DNA of 64,000 bases, taken from positions 248,001 through 312,000 of the forward strand of contig NZ_JAIWNC010000005.1 in the NCBI RefSeq assembly GCF_020216025.1, in the 5' to 3' direction. Made by a program: the position numbers and the translations under genes. Numbering within the stretch: the first letter of the stretch is position 1; each line of letters opens with the position of its first letter. This document shows, in pieces, positions 21,501 to 29,100 of this stretch. Below the pieces are notes generated by a model. That model worked only from the letters and a program-made list of their open reading frames with translations. It was not told the origin of the DNA and searched no databases. The DNA comes from Jidongwangia harbinensis. Lineage in GTDB: Bacteria; Actinomycetota; Actinomycetes; Mycobacteriales; Micromonosporaceae.

Positions 21501-21740
21501 CTATCGGCGGCGCACGGTGGGGGGTGGAGGCAGCCGGCGACCGCGGACCAGGGCCTGCCGGCGGCCGATGACCATGCCGTTGACGCCGATCTCGAGGCCG
21601 TGCACCTCATACCAGTTCTCCCCGTCGTAGACGACCGGGCTGCCCCAGTCGATCCGCTCGATCCGGATGGTCAACGGGCCGACGCCGTAGCAATAGTCGG
21701 CTTCTGCGAACCGGCTCACCGATTCGCTCGTTCCGGTCAT
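21501..21740 (-). CDS. Small uncharacterised protein coupled to a 20-aa peptide
   Basis: A 79-residue soluble protein, beginning MTGTSESVSRF, with a conserved-looking core (ADYCYGVGPLTIRIERIDW then YDGENWYEVHGLEI) and a basic Pro-rich tail. Its ATG overlaps the stop of an upstream 20-codon frame (ATGA at 21737-21740), so it should be translated by coupling. No strong SD of its own is seen. I do not recognise the family. It lies next to an XRE-DUF5753 regulator gene, and its upstream region carries the same palindrome found in that regulator's promoter. Function unknown. Confidence 0.6.
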   Translation of the reverse strand: MTGTSESVSRFAEADYCYGVGPLTIRIERIDWGSPVVYDGENWYEVHGLEIGVNGMVIGRRQALVRGRRLPPPPTVRRR

Positions 21741-21799
21741 CGGGAGCCACCACCAGCCGAGTACGGGGAAGCGGACGAGCGGACCTCGAACTTCGTCAT
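21737..21799 (-). CDS. 20-residue peptide, first gene of a coupled two-gene operon
   Basis: The frame starts at ATG 21799 with an excellent SD, AAGGAGGAG at 21803-21811 (AGGAGG core, 5-base spacing), and runs MTKFEVRSSASPYSAGGGSR to a TGA that overlaps the next ATG. The SD is among the strongest in the window, which argues that this short frame is truly translated. It may be a peptide product (signal, antimicrobial or RiPP-like, with its Ser/Gly-rich end) or only a leader that couples translation of the 79-aa protein. Which of these holds cannot be told from sequence alone. Confidence 0.55.
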   Translation of the reverse strand: MTKFEVRSSASPYSAGGGSR

Positions 21800-21812
21800 C
21801 CGCTCCTCCTTA

Positions 21813-21888
21813 GCGATCACGCGATCACTGCACGTGCGTAATGCTGCCCTGCTGCATCTGAGGAAGCAAGGGCGTATGCACGTGCATA
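21813..21888 (-). promoter_or_regulatory. Two TGCACGTGC operator-like sites before the peptide operon
   Basis: Upstream of the 20-aa peptide lie a perfect 14-bp palindrome TATGCACGTGCATA (21875-21888) and a second copy of its core, TGCACGTGCG (21829-21838). A tandem 8-bp duplication (GCGATCAC twice, 21813-21828) sits between the nearer site and the SD. The same core is in the promoter of the neighbouring XRE gene, which suggests that this regulator also controls the peptide operon. The rest of the 196-base gap 21800-21995 shows no further gene. Confidence 0.6.
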
Positions 21889-21995
21889 TGCACAGTGATA
21901 GCGGAATCGGACCGTTCGGGCGAGATGCCGCGGTCCCGGCGGTCAGCCGAACGGGACCCACCGCACGCGGCGACGGCCCGTCCGGTCGCCGCGGG

Positions 21996-22871
21996 TCAGT
22001 CCAGTTCGGTGCGGACCGCGCGGAGGAACGGGACGGTGCTGTCCGGCGGCTCGGCCTCCACACAGGCGCGATCGAACACCATCGCGTAATGGTCCAGATC
22101 GGCCGGCTTGTCCAGGTAGACCGCGCTGGTCAGCTGCTCGACATAGACCACGTCGGACAGTTCCGGCTCGGGAAAGCGGAGGATCGAGAACGGACACCCG
22201 GCGGCCTGAGCGCCGGCGTGGAACGGCAGGACCTGGATCCGGACGTGCGGCAGCTGGGCGGCCTCGATCAGGCACTCCAGCTGAGCCCGCATCACGTCCG
22301 GGCCGCCGACCCGCTGGCGCAGCACCGCCTCGTCGATGATCACCCAGAACATCGGCGGATCCGCGCGCCGGAGCACCTGCTGACGGTCGCGGCGCAGGTC
22401 GAGGCGCCGGTCCACGTCGCCGGTGAGCGTGTTCGAGTGGCCCAGCCGGATCACCGCACGGGCGTACTCCGGCGTCTGCAACAACCCGGGCACGAAGTGC
22501 GACTCGCACGCGCGGATCTGCGACGCCGCCTCCTCCAGGCCCAGATAGGACTGGAACCACGGCGGGACGATGTCGCCGTACCGGTGCCACCACCCGGGGA
22601 TGCTGGCCCGCTGCGCCAGGTCCAGCAGGGCGGCGCGCTCCTCGGGGTGCACGCCGTACAACGCGCACAGGTCGGTGATGTCGCGGGCCTTGACCGGCAC
22701 CTGGCCGAGTTCCATCCGGCTGATCTTGGACTCCGAGCCGCGGATCTCCCAGCCCGCCGCTTCCCGCGTGACCCCGGCGACCTGGCGCAGCCGCCGCAAC
22801 CTGGCGCCCAGCTGCATGCGGAGCGCGGTGGGCCCGGTTCCGGCGACTCGGTCACGACGCACCACGCCCAC
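21996..22871 (-). CDS. XRE-family regulator with DUF5753 ligand-like domain
   Basis: A 291-residue protein. N-terminal helix-turn-helix of the XRE/lambda-cI type at about 20-75 (LGARLRRLRQVAGVTREAAG, SESKISRMELGQ), then the DUF5753 domain common in actinobacteria (GWWHRYGDIVPPWFQSYLGLEEAA, PGLLQTPEYARAVI, GGPDVMRAQLECLIEAAQ, and the C-terminal VYVEQLTSAVYLDKPADLD). These WhiJ-like regulators often pair with a small DUF397 protein; here no DUF397 is seen, but a different small gene set (20-aa peptide plus 79-aa protein) lies downstream. Its own promoter contains a palindrome between -35 and -10, so autoregulation is likely. Confidence 0.9.
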   Translation of the reverse strand: MGVVRRDRVAGTGPTALRMQLGARLRRLRQVAGVTREAAGWEIRGSESKISRMELGQVPVKARDITDLCALYGVHPEERAALLDLAQRASIPGWWHRYGDIVPPWFQSYLGLEEAASQIRACESHFVPGLLQTPEYARAVIRLGHSNTLTGDVDRRLDLRRDRQQVLRRADPPMFWVIIDEAVLRQRVGGPDVMRAQLECLIEAAQLPHVRIQVLPFHAGAQAAGCPFSILRFPEPELSDVVYVEQLTSAVYLDKPADLDHYAMVFDRACVEAEPPDSTVPFLRAVRTELD

Positions 22872-22927
22872 GCATCCACCTCTTCCGGAGAACTGGGCCC
22901 GCCGGTCGGTGCCGGCGCGCCATCCTC

Positions 22928-22956
22928 AATCTACCCCGCTGCACGTGCAGACAACC
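22928..22956 (-). promoter_or_regulatory. XRE gene promoter with operator CTGCACGTGCAG in the spacer
   Basis: Read on the minus strand: -35-like GGTTGT (22956-22951), a 17-base spacer, and -10 TAGATT (22933-22928). The 12-bp perfect palindrome CTGCACGTGCAG at 22939-22950 fills the spacer. It shares the core TGCACGTGCA with sites before the peptide operon, so binding there would block RNA polymerase. Confidence 0.6.
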
Positions 22957-23040
22957 GTGCAGCGGAACTTGACGATGCGCGCTCCCCGGCACGCCGGGTT
23001 CTCCGGTAATGTCACCGCACGCCTATCGACAGGGGGCGTG

Positions 23041-23892
23041 GTGCCGCTCTTGCCCGCCGACAGTCACGTGCATACCGAGTGGTCCTGGGATGCCCGGCTG
23101 GTTGGATCGATGGACCTGTCCTGCGCCCGCGCCGTGGAGATCGGGCTACCGGCGATCGCCTTCACCGAGCACCTGGACCACACCGCGTGGCGGATCGAGT
23201 TGGCCGGGCCGTACGCCCTGGACCACCTCACCGCACTCGCCGATCCACGGGGAATCCTGACGCCGCCGGCGTTCGACGCCGCCGGATACCTCGAGGCGAT
23301 CGACCGCTGCCGCGACCGCTTCCCGGGCCTGCGCATCCTCAGCGGCCTGGAACTGGGCGAACCGCACCGGCACGCCGGGGCCTGCGCCGGCGTCCTCGGC
23401 GCCGGCCGGTTCGACCGCGTGCTTGGCTCGCTGCACACGCTGCCCGACCGCGGCGACTTCGCCGAGCCGTGGGGTATGTACCCACACCGCGACGCGCCCG
23501 AGGTGATGCGGGAATACCTGGCCGGCGTGACGGCGATGGTCGCGGAGAGCGACCTGTTCGCGGTGCTGGCCCACATCGACTACCCGGTCCGCTCCTGGCC
23601 GGCGCAGCAGGCCGGGGCGTTCGACCCGGCCATGTTCGAGGAGGAGTTCCGGGCGGCACTGCGGGCGACCGCGCGGTCCGGCCGGGCCTTGGAGATCAAC
23701 ACCCGGCTGCCCCTGCACGCGACGATCCTGACCTGGTGGCACGAGGAAGGCGGCGACGCGGTCACCTTCGGCAGCGACGCCCACCTTCCCGAGTTCGTCG
23801 CGCACGGCTTCGCCGAGGCGGCACAGATGGCCGAGGCACACGGCTTCCGCCCCGGCTCGAATCCGTACGACCTCTGGGGGCGGGTTGACTGA
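23041..23892 (+). CDS. PHP-domain phosphoesterase, histidinol-phosphatase-like
   Basis: The protein has 283 residues from GTG 23041, with AGGGGG at 23031-23036. PHP metal-site motifs: DSHVHTEWS (H9, H11) at the N-terminus, FTEHLDHT with the second His cluster, GLELGEPHRH with Glu, AHIDYPVRSW, LEINTRLPLH, and FGSDAHLPEF at the end. The set matches HisK-type histidinol phosphatases and related PHP phosphoesterases. No histidine biosynthesis genes are near, so the substrate is open. It overlaps the next gene by 8 bases, so the two phosphatases form one operon. Confidence 0.85.
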   Translation: MPLLPADSHVHTEWSWDARLVGSMDLSCARAVEIGLPAIAFTEHLDHTAWRIELAGPYALDHLTALADPRGILTPPAFDAAGYLEAIDRCRDRFPGLRILSGLELGEPHRHAGACAGVLGAGRFDRVLGSLHTLPDRGDFAEPWGMYPHRDAPEVMREYLAGVTAMVAESDLFAVLAHIDYPVRSWPAQQAGAFDPAMFEEEFRAALRATARSGRALEINTRLPLHATILTWWHEEGGDAVTFGSDAHLPEFVAHGFAEAAQMAEAHGFRPGSNPYDLWGRVD

Positions 23893-24451
23893 CGTGGTGC
23901 TGGTCCGCCATGCGTCCTCCGTGCCGCCGACGCGGGACGGGCCGGACGACCTCACCCGGCCGCTCACCCCGGAGGGTCTGCGGCAGGCGGACGAGCTGGT
24001 GGAGTCGCTCACCGCGCTGCGGCCGGCCGCGGTGTGGTCCAGCCCCTACCTGCGTGCGGTCCAGACCGTCCGCCCCACGGCCCGGGCCCTCGGCCTGCCG
24101 GTCGGCACCCGCCGGGAGCTGCGGGAGTGGGACGACGGGCTCCCGTTCACCGACGACTGGATTCCGCACTACGCCCGGAACTGGGCCGATCCGTCGTTCG
24201 CCCGGCCCACCGGGGAAAGCCTGGACCAGCTCACCGCGCGCGCGGTCGCGGCGGTACGGGCACTGGCCCGGGCGTACCCCGGTCGACTGGTCCTGGCCGG
24301 CAGCCACGGCACCTTCGTGTCCCGGGCGCTCCGCGGCTTCGGCGTACCGGCGGACTGGCCCTTCCTCCGGCGCATGCCGATGCCGGCGGTCTACCGTCTC
24401 CGCTTCACCGACCCGGACGCCGATCCGCAGACGTCCGGGCCGGGCCTCTAG
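23885..24451 (+). CDS. Histidine phosphatase (phosphoglycerate mutase superfamily)
   Basis: The protein has 188 residues if translation starts at TTG 23885 (MTDVVLVRHAS); GTG 23894 is the alternative. The branch-1 histidine phosphatase RHG motif appears as VRHASS (H9 the phospho-acceptor), then LTPEGLRQADELVESL, WSSPYLRAVQTVRPTA, REWDDG and the second catalytic His in LVLAGSHGTFVSRAL. Cobalamin phosphatase CobC/SixA-like proteins share these motifs; no pathway genes are near to decide. It is translated in overlap with the PHP phosphatase. Confidence 0.85.
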   Translation: MTDVVLVRHASSVPPTRDGPDDLTRPLTPEGLRQADELVESLTALRPAAVWSSPYLRAVQTVRPTARALGLPVGTRRELREWDDGLPFTDDWIPHYARNWADPSFARPTGESLDQLTARAVAAVRALARAYPGRLVLAGSHGTFVSRALRGFGVPADWPFLRRMPMPAVYRLRFTDPDADPQTSGPGL

Positions 24452-24523
24452 ACCTCGGCTTTGCCCCCCTCGGGTCCGGCCGGCGGGATATCGTCAGGCG
24501 GTCGGACCGTTTTGGGAGCCATC

Positions 24524-25711
24524 GTGACTAATTCCGCGGGTCTGCCCCGCATCCTGTTCGTGGACGACGAGCCGAACATCCTCGACGCGCTGCGCCGGCA
24601 ACTGCGCCGCGAATTCGCCGTCGAGACCGCCGTGGGCGCCGCCAAGGGGTTGTTCGCGCTCGGCCAGGCGGAGCCGTTCGAGGTCATCGTCTCGGACTTC
24701 ATGATGCCCGGCATCAACGGCGCCGAGTTTCTCGCGGCGGCCCGGAAGGCCGCACCGACCACCACGCGGATGCTGCTCACCGGCCACGCGGACCTGGCCG
24801 ACGCGGCCCGGACCATCAACGAGGGCCAGGTCTTCCGGATGCTCCTCAAGCCGGTGGACCAGGAGACCATGGTCGCCGCGCTGGGTGACTGCGTGGCGCA
24901 GCACCGCCTGCTGGTGTCCGAACGCGAACTTCTGGAACAGACCCTGCACGGCAGCGTCAAGGCGCTCACCGACGTGCTGTCGCTGGCCAGCCCCGCCGCG
25001 TTCGGGCGGGCCTCGCGGATGCGGCGGGTGGCGTCCGCGGTCCTCGACCAGCTCGAGGTCGAGGACCGCTGGGCCATCGAGCTGGCCGTGCAGATGTCCC
25101 AGCTCGGGGTGGTGACGCTGCCGCCGATCGTGGCCGAGAAGCTGGACGCCGGCGCCGCGCTCGGTCCCGCGGAACAGGCGATGGTCGACCGGGTGCCGGA
25201 GGTCGCGGAACAGCTCATCTCGCCGATCCCCCGGCTGGCGCCGGTGGCCGAGGCGATCCACTACTCCCGCAAGGGCTTCGACGGCTCCGGCCCGCCCGAC
25301 GACGGCGCGACCGGTGCGCGGATCCCGTTCGGTGGCCGGTTGCTCCGGCTGGTGCGCGACTACGACACCCTGCTCACCCAGGGCGCCTCGCCGGACGTGG
25401 CGCTGGCCACGCTGCGCTCGGCCGACCGGGTGTACGACCCGGACCTGGTGGACGCGCTCAGCACGTCCGCCGCCGCCCTGGCCAGTTCGGTGCAGGGCGT
25501 GATGCTCGCCGACCTGCGGTCCGGCATGGTGCTCGCGGCGCCGGTGACCAGTCGCTCCAACGTGCTGCTGGTGAACCCGGGCCAGGAGGTCACGGTCGGG
25601 CTGATCACCCGGTTGCGCAACTTCGCGGCGCTGGAGGACGGCGTCGCGGAGCCGCTGATGGTGCTCGACCCGGCCGGGGTCAGCGCCGCAGCCGTTCCCG
25701 CCATCGGCTGA
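24524..25711 (+). CDS. Response regulator with degenerate HD-GYP-like domain
   Basis: The protein has 395 residues from GTG 24524 (GGGAG at 24514-24518). The receiver domain, residues 8-125, is complete: D14/D15 in FVDDEP, phospho-acceptor D58 in VSDFMMPG, T in LLTGHAD and K in LLKPVD. The C-terminal domain follows the HD-GYP layout (GRASRMRRVA, then AIELAVQMSQLGVVTLP, EAIHYSRKGFDGSGPP) but the HD pair and the H of the HDIGK-type motif are replaced by QMSQLG, so the metal site is broken. It is probably a binding or regulatory protein, not a c-di-GMP phosphodiesterase. Its end overlaps the convergent HDOD gene by 32 bases. Confidence 0.82.
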   Translation: MTNSAGLPRILFVDDEPNILDALRRQLRREFAVETAVGAAKGLFALGQAEPFEVIVSDFMMPGINGAEFLAAARKAAPTTTRMLLTGHADLADAARTINEGQVFRMLLKPVDQETMVAALGDCVAQHRLLVSERELLEQTLHGSVKALTDVLSLASPAAFGRASRMRRVASAVLDQLEVEDRWAIELAVQMSQLGVVTLPPIVAEKLDAGAALGPAEQAMVDRVPEVAEQLISPIPRLAPVAEAIHYSRKGFDGSGPPDDGATGARIPFGGRLLRLVRDYDTLLTQGASPDVALATLRSADRVYDPDLVDALSTSAAALASSVQGVMLADLRSGMVLAAPVTSRSNVLLVNPGQEVTVGLITRLRNFAALEDGVAEPLMVLDPAGVSAAAVPAIG

Positions 25712-26849
25712 GCACGTCGCGGGCCGGCGGGTCGAGCGCGTCGGCGTCGTCCGGCACGGCGCCGTGGCATCGCCCGCACACCGGCCCGAGTTCCGCCTCC
25801 ACCGCACCGTGTGCCAGCGACACCGCCCACGTCGCGTCGACCGCCGCGGGCCGGTCCGGGCCGGCCGGGCCGGACACCGCCTCGATCACCGGCGCCGGCA
25901 GTCCCCACCGGCCGAGCAGCTTGGCGCCCACGTCCAGGTGGGAGACGCCGAACGCGGCTTGTTCGGTGGGGCACAGGTCGACCGATCCGTCCGCCGCGGC
26001 GTGCCACGAATCGAGCACCAGACGGAACGCCGCGGGCCGCGAGGACGCCAGCACCAGCTGGCCCACCTCGTGCAGCAGGCCGGCGGTGAACGCGTGACTC
26101 TCCCAGTCCTGCCCCTCGGCGAGCAGCCGGGCCAGCCGGGACGTCTCCACCGAGTGCCGGGTGAGACCGTCGATCCATCCGGCGGGCAGTTCGCCGCCCA
26201 CGTCGAACGTGCGGATCAGGTCGTGCATCAGGACCAGGCCACGAACGGTGTGCAGGCCGAGCAGCACCACCGCCTGGGACACGTTGCTCACGGTCCGGCC
26301 GGCCGTGTACGCCGACGAGTTCACCAGGTGCAGGACCTTCGCGGTCGCCGCCGGATCCCGCTCGATGATCTCGCCCACGGACGCCGGCGACGCGTCCTCG
26401 GCGTCCAGCGCCTGCACCAGCTCCACCAGGGCACTCGGCGGACTGGGCAGCGACTCCACGAAGTCCGCCGCGTCGGTACGGACGCCGATCAGCCGGTCCA
26501 GCGTGGCCACCAGTTGCTCCGGCGAACTCGGCTTGGTGAGGAACTCGTGCGCCAGCACCATGATGTGCAGCAGATTGTCCTCGTTGGTCTGCCCGGAGAG
26601 GATCACCCGGGCGGTGCCGGGGTAGTCGTTCCGGACCCGTTCCAGCAGTTCGGCGCCGTCCATCCCGGGCATCCGGTAGTCCGACACGATTACGTCGCAC
26701 GGCTGTTCCCGCATGGCCGCCAGCGCCGCCTCGCCGCCCTCGGCGAACGACATGTCCCACCGGTCCCGGTACGCCCGCAGCATCCGCCGCAACCCGCCCA
26801 GGATCCGCGGCTCGTCGTCGACGAACAGCACGTGCGGGCGGTCGCTCAC
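25680..26849 (-). CDS. Response regulator with HDOD domain
   Basis: A 389-residue protein. N-terminal receiver: VLFVDDEPRILGGL, phospho-acceptor D57 in VSDYRMPG, ILSGQT and the K in FLTKPSS. The HDOD region starts near residue 140 (LPSPPSALVELVQAL), with DPAATAKVLHLVNSSAY, LGLHTVRGLVL and AFTAGLLHEVGQLVLA. HDOD domains are non-catalytic relatives of HD domains found in signalling proteins. The start overlaps the histidine kinase stop by four bases (26846-26849), so kinase and regulator are a coupled pair on the minus strand. The C-terminus carries a CGRCHG motif (CxxC-H) of unknown use. Confidence 0.88.
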   Translation of the reverse strand: MSDRPHVLFVDDEPRILGGLRRMLRAYRDRWDMSFAEGGEAALAAMREQPCDVIVSDYRMPGMDGAELLERVRNDYPGTARVILSGQTNEDNLLHIMVLAHEFLTKPSSPEQLVATLDRLIGVRTDAADFVESLPSPPSALVELVQALDAEDASPASVGEIIERDPAATAKVLHLVNSSAYTAGRTVSNVSQAVVLLGLHTVRGLVLMHDLIRTFDVGGELPAGWIDGLTRHSVETSRLARLLAEGQDWESHAFTAGLLHEVGQLVLASSRPAAFRLVLDSWHAAADGSVDLCPTEQAAFGVSHLDVGAKLLGRWGLPAPVIEAVSGPAGPDRPAAVDATWAVSLAHGAVEAELGPVCGRCHGAVPDDADALDPPARDVLSRWRERLRR

Positions 26850-29029
26850 CGCGCCGCCTCGGTCAGTTCACCGGCCGGCTCGGAACCTCCCGCCACACCC
26901 ACCGGGAGCCGCACCGAGAAGGTCGTACCGACGCCCAGTTCGCTGGTGAAGTCGATGGTGCCGCCGTGCCGGTCGGTCACCAGCGTCCGCACCAGCGCCA
27001 GCCCCTGGCCGGTGCCGGTGCCCACCTCCTTGGTGGTGAAGAACGGGTCGAACAGCTTGTCGGCGATCTCCGGATCCACCCCGGTGCCGGTGTCGCCGAC
27101 CTGGATGACCGCGTCCGCACCGTCCAGGAACGTGCGGACCGTGACGGTGCCCCGGCCCGGACCCGCGGCGGCGATCGCGTGCGCGGCGTTGACCACGAGG
27201 TTCAGCACGATCTGGTTGATGTCGCCGAGGTGGCAGTACACCGAGGGCAGGTCCGCCAGGTCGGTCTCCACGTCCGCCACGTACTTGATCTCGTTGTTCG
27301 CCACCACCAGCGTGTTGCGGATCGACTCGTTGAGGTCGGCCTGGGTCTTCTCGTCGGTACCGGGGTGCCCGAACGCCTTCATCGCCCGCACGATCCCGGC
27401 CACCCGGTTGATCCCCTCCAGGGTCTGCGAGATGGCGACCGGGACCTCGTCCATGACGAACTCGACGTCGACGTCGTCGGCCACCGACTGGGCCTCCTGG
27501 ACGGCCGCCGCCACGTCGCCGGCCTGCTGGGCGACGCTGACCAGCTCCTGATAGGCCGCGTACAGCCGGCCCAGGTCGGCGAACGCGTCGTTCAGGAAGC
27601 GCACGTTGTCGCCGACGAACTGGATCGGGGTGTTGATCTCGTGCGCGATGCCCGCCGCCAGCCGACCGACCGACTCCAGCTTCTGCGCGTGCCGCAGTTC
27701 CAGTTCCAGCCGTACCTGCTCGGACACGTCCCGGGCGGTGAACACCAGGCTGCGTGAGCCGTCGTGCTCGGTCACCTGCTCGACCATCGCCTCGACGTCG
27801 GCCCATTCGACGCCGTCGTGCGCCCGGATCCGGCAGGACCGGCCGCCCGGTGTGCTCGCGGGCGGCGGATCGGCCAGCGCGGCCCGGTCGTCGGGGTGCA
27901 CCAGCGACCAGAGGTTCCGGCCGATCAGCTCCGCGCGGTCACAGCCGAGCACCGCCGCGGCCGCCGGATTCGCGAACCGGATCGACCCGGCCTCGGCCGC
28001 CAGCATCAGTGCGTCCGGCGAGTGCTCCACCACGATGCTCAGCCGGGAACGGCTCAGCAACTGGTCCAGGGTCAGCGCGGCCTCGCCGGCGAGCGTGGTC
28101 ACGGACGCCGTCAGGTCGTCGGCCGGCCGCCGGTCCAGCGCCAGCACCAGCAGGCCGAAGACATCGCCGTACGCGGAGAGCGGCGCGGCGATCATCACCG
28201 GGCGGGGCGGCAGGCGCAGCGCGGCGGCGATCGCCGCGGCGTCCTCCCCGACCGACATCAGGTAACCGCCGGGTTCCAGGGCGGCGCGCGTCGCGTCCGG
28301 CAGGATCGTCACTCCGGCGATCCACCCGACCGACTCCTCGCCGACGTGTCCGGCCCCGGCGACCACGTGCAGCCGTGGTCCGCCCCCGGTGCAGATCAGC
28401 GCGCCGCTCACCGCCCGGTCCATGCTCAGCGCCGCGCCCAGCGTGACGTCCATCGCCTCGGCCCGGGTGGTGGAGGCGACCAGGCCGGCGCCGGCCGAGG
28501 CCAGCGTCGCCTCCCGGGCGGCGGTCCGGTCCCGGGCGCTGCTGCCCAGCGCCAGCACGTGGTTGACGGTCAGCGCGATCAGGGCGGTGATGAGCATCGA
28601 CGCGGCGCCGTCCCGGTCCGCGTCGAAGAGCACCACCCCGGTCACCATCATGGCCGCCAGCACCCCGGCGGCCAGCAACTTCTGCCGGAGCCGGCCGTAC
28701 AGCGCGCGGAAGTTGACCCAGAGGAAGCACATCACGATGGTCGGCCCGTAGTCGGAGGCGGCCGCGACCGCCGCGACGCAGACGCCCTCGGGCACCCAGC
28801 TCCAGGCCGGGAACCGCTGCCGCCGGTAGCCGCGGTAGAGCCAGACCTCGAGCAGCACCGTCGCCACCACCGCGGCCTGCAGTTCGTAGCGCTCGGCGTG
28901 CCGCCAGACCGCCCAGAACCCGAACACCGGCCACAACAGCACAAAGCCGAAGAAGAGCGTACGCAGCTGGCCGAGCATGGTGTCGGTGCCCTGGAAGAAC
29001 CGCCCGGCCCAGGGAACGGGTATCACCAT
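26846..29029 (-). CDS. Membrane sensor histidine kinase (GAF/PAS)
   Basis: The protein has 727 residues from ATG 29029, where GGAGGAGG precedes the start; a much longer frame upstream is ignored because it lacks an SD and looks non-coding. About five membrane segments (residues 20-165) are followed by a GAF-like domain (175-330), a PAS domain (IVVEHSPDALMLAAEAGSI onward), the HisKA H-box GRLAAGIAHEINTPIQF and an HATPase with NLVVNAAHAI, GDTGTGVDP, DPFFTTKEVGTGTGQGL. It autophosphorylates the H-box His and should pass phosphate to the overlapping HDOD regulator. The long coiled linker in the HisKA region is of the HAMP-less cyanobacterial/Myxococcus style. Confidence 0.9.
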   Translation of the reverse strand: MVIPVPWAGRFFQGTDTMLGQLRTLFFGFVLLWPVFGFWAVWRHAERYELQAAVVATVLLEVWLYRGYRRQRFPAWSWVPEGVCVAAVAAASDYGPTIVMCFLWVNFRALYGRLRQKLLAAGVLAAMMVTGVVLFDADRDGAASMLITALIALTVNHVLALGSSARDRTAAREATLASAGAGLVASTTRAEAMDVTLGAALSMDRAVSGALICTGGGPRLHVVAGAGHVGEESVGWIAGVTILPDATRAALEPGGYLMSVGEDAAAIAAALRLPPRPVMIAAPLSAYGDVFGLLVLALDRRPADDLTASVTTLAGEAALTLDQLLSRSRLSIVVEHSPDALMLAAEAGSIRFANPAAAAVLGCDRAELIGRNLWSLVHPDDRAALADPPPASTPGGRSCRIRAHDGVEWADVEAMVEQVTEHDGSRSLVFTARDVSEQVRLELELRHAQKLESVGRLAAGIAHEINTPIQFVGDNVRFLNDAFADLGRLYAAYQELVSVAQQAGDVAAAVQEAQSVADDVDVEFVMDEVPVAISQTLEGINRVAGIVRAMKAFGHPGTDEKTQADLNESIRNTLVVANNEIKYVADVETDLADLPSVYCHLGDINQIVLNLVVNAAHAIAAAGPGRGTVTVRTFLDGADAVIQVGDTGTGVDPEIADKLFDPFFTTKEVGTGTGQGLALVRTLVTDRHGGTIDFTSELGVGTTFSVRLPVGVAGGSEPAGELTEAAR

Positions 29030-29100
29030 TGCCGCCTCCTCCGGCCAGCCACTTGCCCAGGATGCACCGCCCCCACCTGGTATGTCCGGGTTTTTGGGTA

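Noticed and set aside
21737..22063. Longer 108-aa minus frame ending with the 20-aa peptide
   Set aside because: The extra N-terminal part is antisense-like low-complexity sequence; the strong SD points to the internal ATG at 21799.
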